Below, in pieces: positions 19,477 to 26,528 of a stretch of DNA of 26,528 nucleotides (its first letter is position 1; every line of letters starts with the position of its first letter). The notes beneath the pieces were generated by a model. That model worked only from the letters and a program-made list of their open reading frames with translations. It did no database searches and had not been told where the DNA came from. The translations under genes were made by a program, and so were the position numbers. This DNA comes from a virus. The DNA lies in the IMG/VR virus record IMGVR_UViG_3300017781_000104, positions 1 through 26,528 of that record; one strand, 5' to 3'.

Positions 19477-20102
19477 GTCAATTCTCCGTAATCAGATTTC
19501 ATAAATAAACCAGAGCCAGCATGTTGACCCTTTTCTTCTTCACGTTTTAACTCTTCCATTGAGCGTGTAAAGAGACTGTCGTACATCTGTGTTTTCTGGT
19601 CATCCATCAAATACACACTTGCAGCCGACAATGAACCATACAAGTACAAATCAGGGTGGCGAGTTAAAATCGTATTTGTCGTGTTACTATCCGACAAATC
19701 TGGCACACCTTCCATATACACAATTTCTGCTGTGTATCCACTATCAGGCGTAGGTGCAAACTTTATCTCTCCACCAATAATAGTATAAGCACGAGGCTTT
19801 CCAGAACCACCGCTTGAGTATAACTCATTTATTTTTTGAGGTGTATAATACTCAAGAACCTCCGTAGGGGTTGTGTTTAGCTTCACCATTCTTATGGAAC
19901 GCAAATCCGTGGGCAATGAAACAAATGCATCACCACCTGTCAGCGTAGCTGTAGCACGTTTCTCCTGTGAACGTGTTTCCAACTCCCTACCCATACGAGC
20001 CTCTGCCATACTAATAAATTCAGGTATTCTGTCTGTCAGGTCAGAACGTGCTAAAAAATTAGCAACAGCCGTTTTTAGTTCTGCAAAGGTTGTAATAGCC
20101 AT
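19473..20102 (-). CDS. Head-tail adaptor protein, SU10 type, 209 aa
   Basis: Joins the portal to the tail after DNA packaging. The helix pair at the start (F-A-E-L-K-T-A-V-A-N-F-L and I-P-E-F-I-S-M-A-E-A-R-M-G-R-E-L), the central L-P-T-D-L-R-S-I-R and the end helix with R-H-P-D-L-Y-L-Y-G match the SU10-like phage adaptor family. The length is usual. The place after the capsid and before the tail hub is as expected. The start ATG directly overlaps the stop of the 108-aa gene. Confidence 0.8.
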   Translation of the reverse strand: MAITTFAELKTAVANFLARSDLTDRIPEFISMAEARMGRELETRSQEKRATATLTGGDAFVSLPTDLRSIRMVKLNTTPTEVLEYYTPQKINELYSSGGSGKPRAYTIIGGEIKFAPTPDSGYTAEIVYMEGVPDLSDSNTTNTILTRHPDLYLYGSLSAASVYLMDDQKTQMYDSLFTRSMEELKREEEKGQHAGSGLFMKSDYGELT

Positions 20103-20428
20103 TATACGTTACCACCACTTGTTCTAAAGAACCTGTTCTCATAATCATTCATCCACTTTTTCCAAGCGTTAGGATTATGCTTTGGCTCACCAAACTTCTG
20201 TACTAGCTCATAATAAAGAGCCGTTGGTATTTCTGCAACCTTCTGTTGATGTCTTTGTGTATCTCCAATCAAAGAACCAGAACGATATGCATTAGCCTCT
20301 TCTTTGTTACGTTTTAAAAGTGCATCAACGTTTTGCGATGTCTCGTAAACAAAACCGCCACTAGGATTATCGTGTACCCACGTTTCCTTACCAGTGACAG
20401 CATCCCTTTTAAGCAATCTCTTAGACAA
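20102..20428 (-). CDS. Conserved protein downstream of the major capsid gene, 108 aa
   Basis: No function is recognised. Charged and helical, with T-Q-R-H-Q-Q-K-V-A-E-I-P and a Trp/Asn/Phe-rich end (W-K-K-W-M-N-D-Y-E-N-R-F-F-R). From memory, proteins with this end motif often follow the capsid gene in marine podoviruses. The last base of its stop is the first of the adaptor ATG. It lies just after the capsid-gene hairpin, so its expression may be lower than that of the capsid. Confidence 0.65.
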   Translation of the reverse strand: MSKRLLKRDAVTGKETWVHDNPSGGFVYETSQNVDALLKRNKEEANAYRSGSLIGDTQRHQQKVAEIPTALYYELVQKFGEPKHNPNAWKKWMNDYENRFFRTSGGNV

Positions 20429-20448
20429 ACTTTTCTCCCAAAGTATCA

Positions 20449-20470
20449 GGGGAGAGACTAAGCTCTCCCC
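20449..20470 (-). terminator. Hairpin after the major capsid gene
   Basis: GGGGAGAG and CTCTCCCC form a perfect eight-base stem with a six-base loop, nine bases after the capsid stop. Only a weak T-containing stretch follows on the minus strand, so partial termination or 3'-end protection of the capsid message is more likely than full stop. Confidence 0.6.
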
Positions 20471-20478
20471 CTAATAAC

Positions 20479-21426
20479 TTATGACAAGTTATAAACAGCA
20501 CCATGTGCTTTAGGCGCAGATACTTTCAAAGACCATTCTGTGATGATTTCGAACTTATCAGCATCGCCTGTTTTAGCGAGGTCTGTTACTGCAAAGTTAC
20601 GACCAGGCAGTGTGCAGATAGAAGCATAGTCACTGTCGAGGAGGTAAACTCTGTCTGATGGTGTGAATCTGTCGATAACAACATCAAGCTGACCGAAGTC
20701 ACTCAGATAAAGTGAAACCGACCCAACCATTGCTGCCTCACGAGGAGCAGTATAGTTGATTTGGTTTGTGGTCACTGAACCAGAGTTCAAGTCACTGAAG
20801 GCAACTTTTTTCGCAGGTGAAACAACCAAAAGGTTTGGCTGACCACCATCTTCATATGCAGCTTGCATAGCAGCATCAATCATAGCGAGTGTCATTGTGC
20901 GGTCAGTACCATCGTCAGATGGGACATGTGTACCAAGACCAACACCTGCATTAAAGGCAGTTTCGTCAGAAGCGATGGATACGTTTGTAATCCAGCTTGA
21001 GAGTGTACCAGCTTTACGAGGGTCAGATGCAGCACGAGCCTGTGCAGTACAAACTGACTTCTCAATGTCACGGCGAAGCTCAAGACCTTTCAGAACTTTC
21101 TGATAGGCTGTCTCTTTGTCGCGTCCCGCCTTATCAACAGCGTCCAGCGTTCCAGAAATTGCAGCATCTTTCTGTGAAATCTGCATGTAGTTTCCAAGAC
21201 GAACAGTTGCGGTTGGTGTGTCGTAAGTAGCGTCAGCACCTTCGTTTTGATAATTGTTAGAAGCAGCCGCAGCGAGTTCCTGTACTTGCCATTCAACAAA
21301 TACACCATTTGCAGTCTCTTTACGAAGAGCTGAAAAAATTGGGGTCTCGTCAGGGTCGATTCGAGTTATAACGTCAGCGAGGTCTTCACGCTCACCAACG
21401 GCAGTAGTAGTAGTATGTGTAGCCAT
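20479..21426 (-). CDS. Major capsid protein, SU10/DUF5309 type, 315 aa
   Basis: Forms the head shell (HK97 fold). It matches the SU10-like family: R-E-D-L-A-D-V-I-T-R-I-D-P-D-E-T-P near the start, F-V-E-W-Q-V-Q-E-L, Y-M-Q-I-S-Q-K-D-A-A-I-S-G, L-E-L-R-R-D-I-E-K, L-V-V-S-P-A-K-K-V and a closing E-W-S-L-K-V. It lies between scaffold and a terminator-like hairpin, the usual place. AGGTAAA precedes the ATG. No chymotrypsin-like protease gene is beside it, so assembly probably depends on the scaffold. Confidence 0.9.
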   Translation of the reverse strand: MATHTTTTAVGEREDLADVITRIDPDETPIFSALRKETANGVFVEWQVQELAAAASNNYQNEGADATYDTPTATVRLGNYMQISQKDAAISGTLDAVDKAGRDKETAYQKVLKGLELRRDIEKSVCTAQARAASDPRKAGTLSSWITNVSIASDETAFNAGVGLGTHVPSDDGTDRTMTLAMIDAAMQAAYEDGGQPNLLVVSPAKKVAFSDLNSGSVTTNQINYTAPREAAMVGSVSLYLSDFGQLDVVIDRFTPSDRVYLLDSDYASICTLPGRNFAVTDLAKTGDADKFEIITEWSLKVSAPKAHGAVYNLS

Positions 21427-21431
21427 AATAT

Positions 21432-22475
21432 TTACCTATTTCTTTCCAAAAGATAATCCACAGCAGCATCTCTGCTGCCACTTTTCTTCAGGCGGTCAAA
21501 AGCCTGTGATTTACGTTTTGCAGTCACTTCGGACTTAGGAGTAGGCTTGCCAGACTTAGTTACTTTCGGTGCTTTTCTTACCTTCTTCTGAGCTGCTGGA
21601 GCTTTAGCCATCAACTCATCATAAAGATATGCTTTGCGGAGTGTCTCAATAGCACGACTATCAGAGGCGGTTTGGAGTTCTTGCTCAGTAAAACCAATAC
21701 GCTGTGCATACTGTATTACGTTTTGCTTTTCCCTCGTAGCTACTTCTTCGTCACGCCACTCTGGAATACGCTCTAGTAAACGCTGTTGCTCTTGCGCGAG
21801 ATGCTGCTGATGCGCTTGCATCATTTCTTGCTGCTTCTCTTGCTGTACCCGCATCTGCTCTTGCTGAACCTTTGCAAGATTATCTTTGCGGTCACGAACT
21901 CCATCACGTTGCTTTACATATTCCAACGGGTCTTCCGCATAGAGCTTTTCCCAATACTCTTGAGTAGGCTCTTGCACTGTAAGCTGCTGAGACAAGACAT
22001 TCAAAGCCTGTTCGTACTGCTCACGCTGTTGCGCGATAACTTGGCGTTCAGCTTCAGCTTGCTTTCGCTCACTTGCAGCTTCCTGCATTCGTTTTTGCGC
22101 GGCCTGTTCAAGTTGATAGTTCTTGATAAGTTCGTCTGTTGTGACGTTCTTTTCCTCACCATCAATTTTAACAGTGTAATACTCTTCTACGTCATCAGAT
22201 TCTTCAGAGGCCTCCAAAGGTTGCTCATCTTCATCTTCAGTAGCTTCGTATTCGACATCAGTTTCTTCAGTCTCTTCTTCAGATAGCTCTACAGCGTCAT
22301 CAGATTCTACTTCTTCTACTAATGCTGCTTCCGCTTCAACTTCCGTTTCTGCTTCAGCTACAGGCTCTTGAGGTATATCGCTTGCCTCTTCAGGGGCGGG
22401 GGTACTCAAGAGATGGTCAACTGCTTGACCTCTGGTTAGTGGTTCAGCCCCATCAGGGATACTGCTTTCACTCAT
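21432..22475 (-). CDS. Scaffolding protein, 347 aa
   Basis: Guides capsid assembly and leaves before DNA enters. The N-terminal third is extremely acidic (Glu/Asp runs from 25 to 110), the middle is a long Gln/Glu coiled coil, and the C-terminal 60 residues are basic with V-R-K-A-P-K-V-T-K, the usual capsid-binding end. It lies directly before the capsid gene. GGAGGAGA precedes the ATG at 22475, and the gap to the capsid start is five bases. Sequence is not conserved among scaffolds, so the call rests on layout and composition. Confidence 0.8.
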   Translation of the reverse strand: MSESSIPDGAEPLTRGQAVDHLLSTPAPEEASDIPQEPVAEAETEVEAEAALVEEVESDDAVELSEEETEETDVEYEATEDEDEQPLEASEESDDVEEYYTVKIDGEEKNVTTDELIKNYQLEQAAQKRMQEAASERKQAEAERQVIAQQREQYEQALNVLSQQLTVQEPTQEYWEKLYAEDPLEYVKQRDGVRDRKDNLAKVQQEQMRVQQEKQQEMMQAHQQHLAQEQQRLLERIPEWRDEEVATREKQNVIQYAQRIGFTEQELQTASDSRAIETLRKAYLYDELMAKAPAAQKKVRKAPKVTKSGKPTPKSEVTAKRKSQAFDRLKKSGSRDAAVDYLLERNR

Positions 22476-22478
22476 ATC

Positions 22479-22751
22479 TTATCTCCTCCATAGAGAATTA
22501 CTGTTTAACTCAATTTTTGCCAGCTCACCTGTGCTGACAAGTTCTTCCAGATGCCCTTGCACCGCAAGCAGTGCTTGATACATCTGAAAAATCTTCTCCC
22601 TTTGAGATTCTTGTTCAATAGAAGTCGCCTTCCACGTTTCTATATAACGACTTCCAAGCTCCTCAAAAGCCTCAACCATGATAGGATTACGCAAGACAGC
22701 CTTTGCTTTTTCGCCCCTATCCTGTTCTCCCCTTAATTTTCCTTCATCCAT
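22479..22751 (-). CDS. Conserved head-region protein, 90 aa
   Basis: All-helical with R-G-E-K-A-K-A-V-L-R-N-P-I and a central S-R-Y-I-E-T-W-K-A-T. From memory, proteins of this shape lie between portal and scaffold in several phage groups; the function is unknown to me. The ATG at 22751 is preferred over a GTG at 22754, since AGGAGAG lies at the usual distance. The stop overlaps the ribosome-binding site of the scaffold gene. Confidence 0.65.
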   Translation of the reverse strand: MDEGKLRGEQDRGEKAKAVLRNPIMVEAFEELGSRYIETWKATSIEQESQREKIFQMYQALLAVQGHLEELVSTGELAKIELNSNSLWRR

Positions 22752-22805
22752 CACTCTCTCCTGTGATATTTATGCCACACTATATTTTTCTAGTCTACAC
22801 CCATT

Positions 22806-24848
22806 CTAAATAGGCAGCATTCTCTGCAATGTTTGGAAGTCAAGCATCTGTCCTGGCACTGATATTGCTTGCTGTCGATATGCAGGGTCATAAGGAGATT
22901 CCAGTCTTGCATAGCTACCTAACCCTGGAATAGCTGGCATAACCTGACCAAAATCAAAACCTGCTGGCAATGCCATAGCTTCTTGAGGTGTTATTGAACC
23001 TATGAACTCACCTACAGTTTGCGGTGGTGTAGGCTCTCTTTCAATATATGCTTTAGCAAGCTCTCTAGTTTCAAGTTGCTCTGGTGTTGGCATATAACCA
23101 GTTTCTTGGTCAAATCCTTCTGGATATGGGTTAATCTGACTTAACAAGTATGGAACATTTACGTTACCTGCAACCTGAATGTCACGAAGGTCACTGTAGT
23201 AGGTAGTTTCTGGGCTAAGAACACCTAATGCTTCCTGCATATTTATTGGCGGTGTTTCTGCGGTTGGTTGCAATACACCAGCCCGAAGCATATTGGTTAC
23301 AAAGTCAGCAGCATTAACACTTGGGTCTTCTAGTTTATGACGTTGCTCAAAGTAACCATACTGGTCAACAATCTCATCTTGGTCACTTGCTTCCCACTTC
23401 TTGAGTGCAGTTTGGTCAACCTCATAACCCATAGAGTTTTGCAGCCAGTTTACAAAATCAATGGCATTACGCGACTGGGTACTGCCAAAATCTCTCTTTG
23501 CTGTTTCTGTTGGAGTTTGAGCTTTATCATAAGTGCGGGAGCTTGTTTCCCCAAAACTGCCATCCTCAAAGCCTAAAGTATATTTTGACCTTGGTATCTC
23601 ACCTGCTGCACCACCCTCAAGTAAACTTGGTAGCTGTTGCGTTAAGAGCATTGCAGAAACGATTGGATTAGCAAGACCAGCAAGGGCAGAACCTTCTCCC
23701 GCAACAGTAGCAACACCCTGTATAACAGAAGAAAGCTCACCAGGCGAATCAATACCACCCTTCAATGCCTCTGCCGCATTAAAAATAGCCAACGGCCCTT
23801 CCAAAGCACTAATCTGCTCTGCGCCAGGCAAACTATTATACAGCTCAGGTGCGTAATTTTGAGCTAAATATGCAGCATCATTTAGTGCTGGTATTGCGTC
23901 TTCTACAGTTGGGTTTTCAATAAAATTTTTAATACCCAAAGCAGCAGCCGCATCAGCACCTGCGTTTAAAGCATCACCAGGAATAAAAGCATCACCAGCC
24001 GCAACCTGCGCCGACTCAACTGCTTTAAAGTAATTATTAACGTGAGGTTTAGTAAAAAGATTTTCTACATCACCAGCTGTATCTAAAACATTACTTATAG
24101 TTTCAGTACCACCAGGCAATTTTGTTTTAACACCTTCTGGTAAGAAGCCTTCAACAGCCTCTTTAATAGGCTCAATAATTAAATCATCAACACCACTTGC
24201 GATTGGGCCAACAAAGTCTTTGGCAACCTGAACACTAGGAACATTTATGTTTCCAATAAAATCTCCAATAGGCTCAAGTGTTTCTTTAACTGGCTCAACT
24301 AAATAATCATCAATACCAGATGCAATAGGCTCAAGTGTTTCTTTTATTGGCTCAATAACAGTATCATCGAAACCAGAAGCAAACGGGTCTACAACACCTT
24401 CCTGAAAACCTTTAAGCAAATCACCAACAGGCTCTCTTAAATTATACGCAGCCTGTAATGCAGCAGCAGTCTTTAAGCCCTGCTCAAAGTCAAATGGCTC
24501 ATCTGTTGACATAGGTGCAAACTCAAGGCCACCAGGCATCATAGCACCAGGCGTATAAGACCTACCAAAGTATTCAGGACGAGCCGCAAAGCTCTCAATA
24601 AATTGCTGCTCTAATGCACCATAGTCTGCTGGCGCACCAACTGGTGCAGCACCCAACAAACCTTGCTGTGGGCCAAACAAGCCAGGCGCAACTTCAACAC
24701 GTTGTTGCATAAACTCTGGCAGATTTGTTCGTGAGTATGGAGACATTCGTGGCGGTGCAGCTTGCACAACAGGCATAGGCACATTTGTCAAAGCCTGAAT
24801 ATCAAGCTCATCTACAGCAGGTGGTAATACTGTAGTTGGTAATACCAT
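22806..24848 (-). CDS. Unknown 680-aa protein between portal and scaffold, with internal repeats
   Basis: No family is recognised. Pro/Ala/Gly-rich first 150 residues; then three clear 19-residue repeats with the core A-S-G-x-D-D-x-x-x-E-P-x-K-E (156-174, 175-193, 216-234); an Ala-rich helical middle; then a C-terminal half with Trp/Tyr/Asp-rich segments (for example D-F-V-N-W-L-Q-N-S-M-G-Y-E-V-D). No enzymatic motif is visible. It starts at an ATG sharing a base with the portal stop and so is translationally coupled to it, which supports a virion or internal protein. The place is unusual: in most phages this slot holds protease or scaffold. Confidence 0.6.
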   Translation of the reverse strand: MVLPTTVLPPAVDELDIQALTNVPMPVVQAAPPRMSPYSRTNLPEFMQQRVEVAPGLFGPQQGLLGAAPVGAPADYGALEQQFIESFAARPEYFGRSYTPGAMMPGGLEFAPMSTDEPFDFEQGLKTAAALQAAYNLREPVGDLLKGFQEGVVDPFASGFDDTVIEPIKETLEPIASGIDDYLVEPVKETLEPIGDFIGNINVPSVQVAKDFVGPIASGVDDLIIEPIKEAVEGFLPEGVKTKLPGGTETISNVLDTAGDVENLFTKPHVNNYFKAVESAQVAAGDAFIPGDALNAGADAAAALGIKNFIENPTVEDAIPALNDAAYLAQNYAPELYNSLPGAEQISALEGPLAIFNAAEALKGGIDSPGELSSVIQGVATVAGEGSALAGLANPIVSAMLLTQQLPSLLEGGAAGEIPRSKYTLGFEDGSFGETSSRTYDKAQTPTETAKRDFGSTQSRNAIDFVNWLQNSMGYEVDQTALKKWEASDQDEIVDQYGYFEQRHKLEDPSVNAADFVTNMLRAGVLQPTAETPPINMQEALGVLSPETTYYSDLRDIQVAGNVNVPYLLSQINPYPEGFDQETGYMPTPEQLETRELAKAYIEREPTPPQTVGEFIGSITPQEAMALPAGFDFGQVMPAIPGLGSYARLESPYDPAYRQQAISVPGQMLDFQTLQRMLPI
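24147..24383 (-). repeat. Three 19-residue repeats in the 680-aa protein
   Basis: Encodes residues 156-234. Units at 156-174, 175-193 and 216-234 share A-S-G, Asp-Asp, Glu-Pro and Lys-Glu. The stretch 194-215 is either a degenerate unit or a linker. Confidence 0.75.
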
Positions 24849-26528
24849 TAGACCCTCGGTAGGTTAGTAGATGTCTCTAAACCAGCTAAAACCTTCTCAG
24901 TTCGAAGCTGTTTTTCAAACTCAAGCTCTTCACGGCGTAATTGTAAGTCAGCCATCATCTTCTGTTTTTTCAGTTCAAATTCCATCTGCATCTTCTGCCT
25001 GTCCATCTCAAGCTCTGCTTGCAACTTCTGCAACTCAAGTGCCAGTTGCGGGTCTTGCTGTGGCTGTTGCGGTTGCTGCGGTGGAGCTTGGCGTGGGTCG
25101 CCAAAGAAGTCGTTTACATTTTTAAAGCCAGATAGCTCTGCAATCTTAGCCAATGTATTGCGATACTGAAGAGGATTAACGAGAGGATTATTTGGCCCCA
25201 TCATCTGCATAATCTGCTCCTGCTTCTGCAAAATAATAAACAGAGAGCGCAACTGTTCATCTTTAGTGCCATTACCCAAGCCAACATTAATCTGCACATC
25301 AAAAGTGTGCGACCATTCGCGTGGGTCAATCGGCGTAAACTGATTGTTCAGTCTAATCATCTTAGGCTTGTTGTCGTACTTAGTGACAAGATGCAAGATG
25401 CCTTGGAACAATCTACGCACACCCGTTTCGGCAAAGACACGGGCAATCATCTCAATCTTACCCTGACTAGCAGATGTCATAGCGGCAACAGCCGTAGCCG
25501 TTGTTGACTGCAATGCATCAGCATCCAAGCCCATAGACTGACGACTTACACCTGTGCGCTGTTCCTTAACTCTATCCATATATTCCAGTGCAGGAAATAC
25601 AGAGCGAGATACTTCAGGAACTTGCAAGGGTTGCACCATTCCTGGCGCACGAGTTCTGACAATACCGCCTGGTCTGTTGGTCAACAAGTCATCAAGATTA
25701 ACTTGACCCTCAACAGCAATCACACGGGCATTGTTTGTGTTGTAGATATTATCAAGCAACTGACGCATCAAAGTTGACTTAATCAATTGCACATCCATCA
25801 CAAGCTCGGCAACAGAGCGACCAATGGCTCTGTGTGGCATCAAAATTGGTGATAATATAGAAAATGGAATGTGGTCAAATTCTTCATTCTCAAGAATATG
25901 ATGACCTTCACCAATAGTTAAAACACGCCGAAACTCAGCAATGCCATCCCCGTCATAATCAGTACGGATATAAGATTCAACAACCAAGACTTCGCGCATG
26001 GTCGGGTCGAGGCTGTCGAAGTCAGAGTTAGTCTCAAGGTCTTCAAACCTGCTGGTTCGTTCTTCTGAGATTTCAATGTCTGTGAATCCTGCATATTCTT
26101 CAACCTCATCTCTGTCATAACCCATCTCCACCAAATCACTAACAGTCATGGTTGTGCGGTGAGCAACAAAGTCAGCGTCTTCAATTGACTTTGCACGTTT
26201 GCCAATCAAGAACTCCTCTGGTGGGACATTCTCAACGACAACACGACCAAACACATTTGTACGGCGCACCTTAATATCATAAGCAATGGGGGCTGGGATG
26301 ACCATGCCATCAGGCATCTCCATCTCCTCACCAACCTCACGCTCTTCTTGAGACACAATCTCGACATTAGGGTCAGAAACAATAATGGTAAGTTCCTGCT
26401 CATTTAAACCGCTATATTCTTCGGTCTGCATTTCAGCAGTCTCATCCCAATAATATTTAACCACACCCATCTTTTGCAGCAACGCATCCTTGAACCAGTT
26501 GTGCATGATTTCAAAGCCACGATTATCA
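24848..26528 (-). CDS. Portal protein, P22/SU10-like, 5' end beyond the window
   Basis: Forms the ring through which DNA enters and leaves the head. Matching features include W-F-K-D-A-L-L-Q-K-M-G-V-V-K-Y-Y-W, V-P-P-E-E-F-L-I, the Y-D-G-D-G-I-A-E-F-R-R strand, G-R-S-V-A-E-L-V-M-D-V-Q, and T-A-T-A-V-A-A-M-T-S-A. The frame is open to base 26528 with no stop, and residues before the first internal Met (D-N-R-G-F-E-I) fit the family, so the gene continues outside. The C-terminus is Gln/Pro-rich followed by a long charged coiled coil that may project into the capsid. Confidence 0.9.
   Translation of the reverse strand, partial: DNRGFEIMHNWFKDALLQKMGVVKYYWDETAEMQTEEYSGLNEQELTIIVSDPNVEIVSQEEREVGEEMEMPDGMVIPAPIAYDIKVRRTNVFGRVVVENVPPEEFLIGKRAKSIEDADFVAHRTTMTVSDLVEMGYDRDEVEEYAGFTDIEISEERTSRFEDLETNSDFDSLDPTMREVLVVESYIRTDYDGDGIAEFRRVLTIGEGHHILENEEFDHIPFSILSPILMPHRAIGRSVAELVMDVQLIKSTLMRQLLDNIYNTNNARVIAVEGQVNLDDLLTNRPGGIVRTRAPGMVQPLQVPEVSRSVFPALEYMDRVKEQRTGVSRQSMGLDADALQSTTATAVAAMTSASQGKIEMIARVFAETGVRRLFQGILHLVTKYDNKPKMIRLNNQFTPIDPREWSHTFDVQINVGLGNGTKDEQLRSLFIILQKQEQIMQMMGPNNPLVNPLQYRNTLAKIAELSGFKNVNDFFGDPRQAPPQQPQQPQQDPQLALELQKLQAELEMDRQKMQMEFELKKQKMMADLQLRREELEFEKQLRTEKVLAGLETSTNLPRV

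Noticed and set aside
21786-22286. Plus-strand frame of 166 codons opposite the scaffold gene
   Set aside because: Leu/Phe/Ser-rich product is what antisense of Glu/Gln/Lys-rich coiled-coil codons gives. No start signal, and the scaffold frame is clearly the real one.

Overview
The window is part of the genome of a tailed bacteriophage, probably an uncultivated podovirus-type phage from an aquatic environment. The head genes are of the SU10 type (major capsid, adaptor), with a P22/SU10-like portal and a P22 gp10-like tail hub. No tail sheath, tube or tape-measure gene is visible among about 18.5 kb of late genes. No ribosomal RNA, tRNA, integrase, DNA polymerase or terminase gene is visible; terminase probably lies beyond the right edge. 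The host cannot be named from this sequence.

Layout. Positions 1-176 are a non-coding stretch with two inverted repeats. Positions 177-1198 (minus strand) hold a small Cro/CI-like regulator followed by two PD-(D/E)XK nuclease-like genes. Positions 1199-1307 are a divergent control region with a candidate promoter and a two-arm operator. Positions 1308-7990 (plus strand) are the early region: small unknown proteins, an endonuclease VII-like HNH protein, a C5 DNA methyltransferase, a Cas4/RecB-like nuclease, an ERF single-strand annealing protein, an SSB-like protein, a protein carrying only the DnaA DNA-binding domain, and a DUF3310 protein. Positions 7996-26528 (minus strand) are the late region. 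Read in the direction of transcription it runs portal (cut by the right edge), a 680-aa unknown protein, a 90-aa protein, scaffold, capsid, a terminator-like hairpin, adaptor and tail genes, three large putative internal virion proteins, an S74 tail fibre, a lysis module (two membrane proteins, M15 peptidase, GTA-type holin) and two tiny basic proteins. The two big transcription units converge with only 5 bases between their stop codons. No stretch longer than 300 bases lacks a gene.

How it works together. Cas4-like nuclease, ERF and SSB-like protein sit in that order and look like a recombination module. The DnaA-domain protein probably marks the origin or recruits host replication. The methyltransferase probably protects or regulates phage DNA.

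Most notable observations. (1) A second reading frame of 215 codons lies wholly inside the methyltransferase gene and itself carries motifs typical of a widespread phage protein family. (2) An A/T-rich 106-aa gene sits between two copies of a 21-base sequence that contain the start/stop junction, so it could be removed without changing either neighbour. (3) A 292-aa virion protein is built from three consecutive repeat arrays with periods of 9, 20 and 10 residues. (4) A PD-(D/E)XK nuclease gene has no ATG, GTG or TTG at its expected start and overlaps an upstream gene that contains a slippery A7 run.
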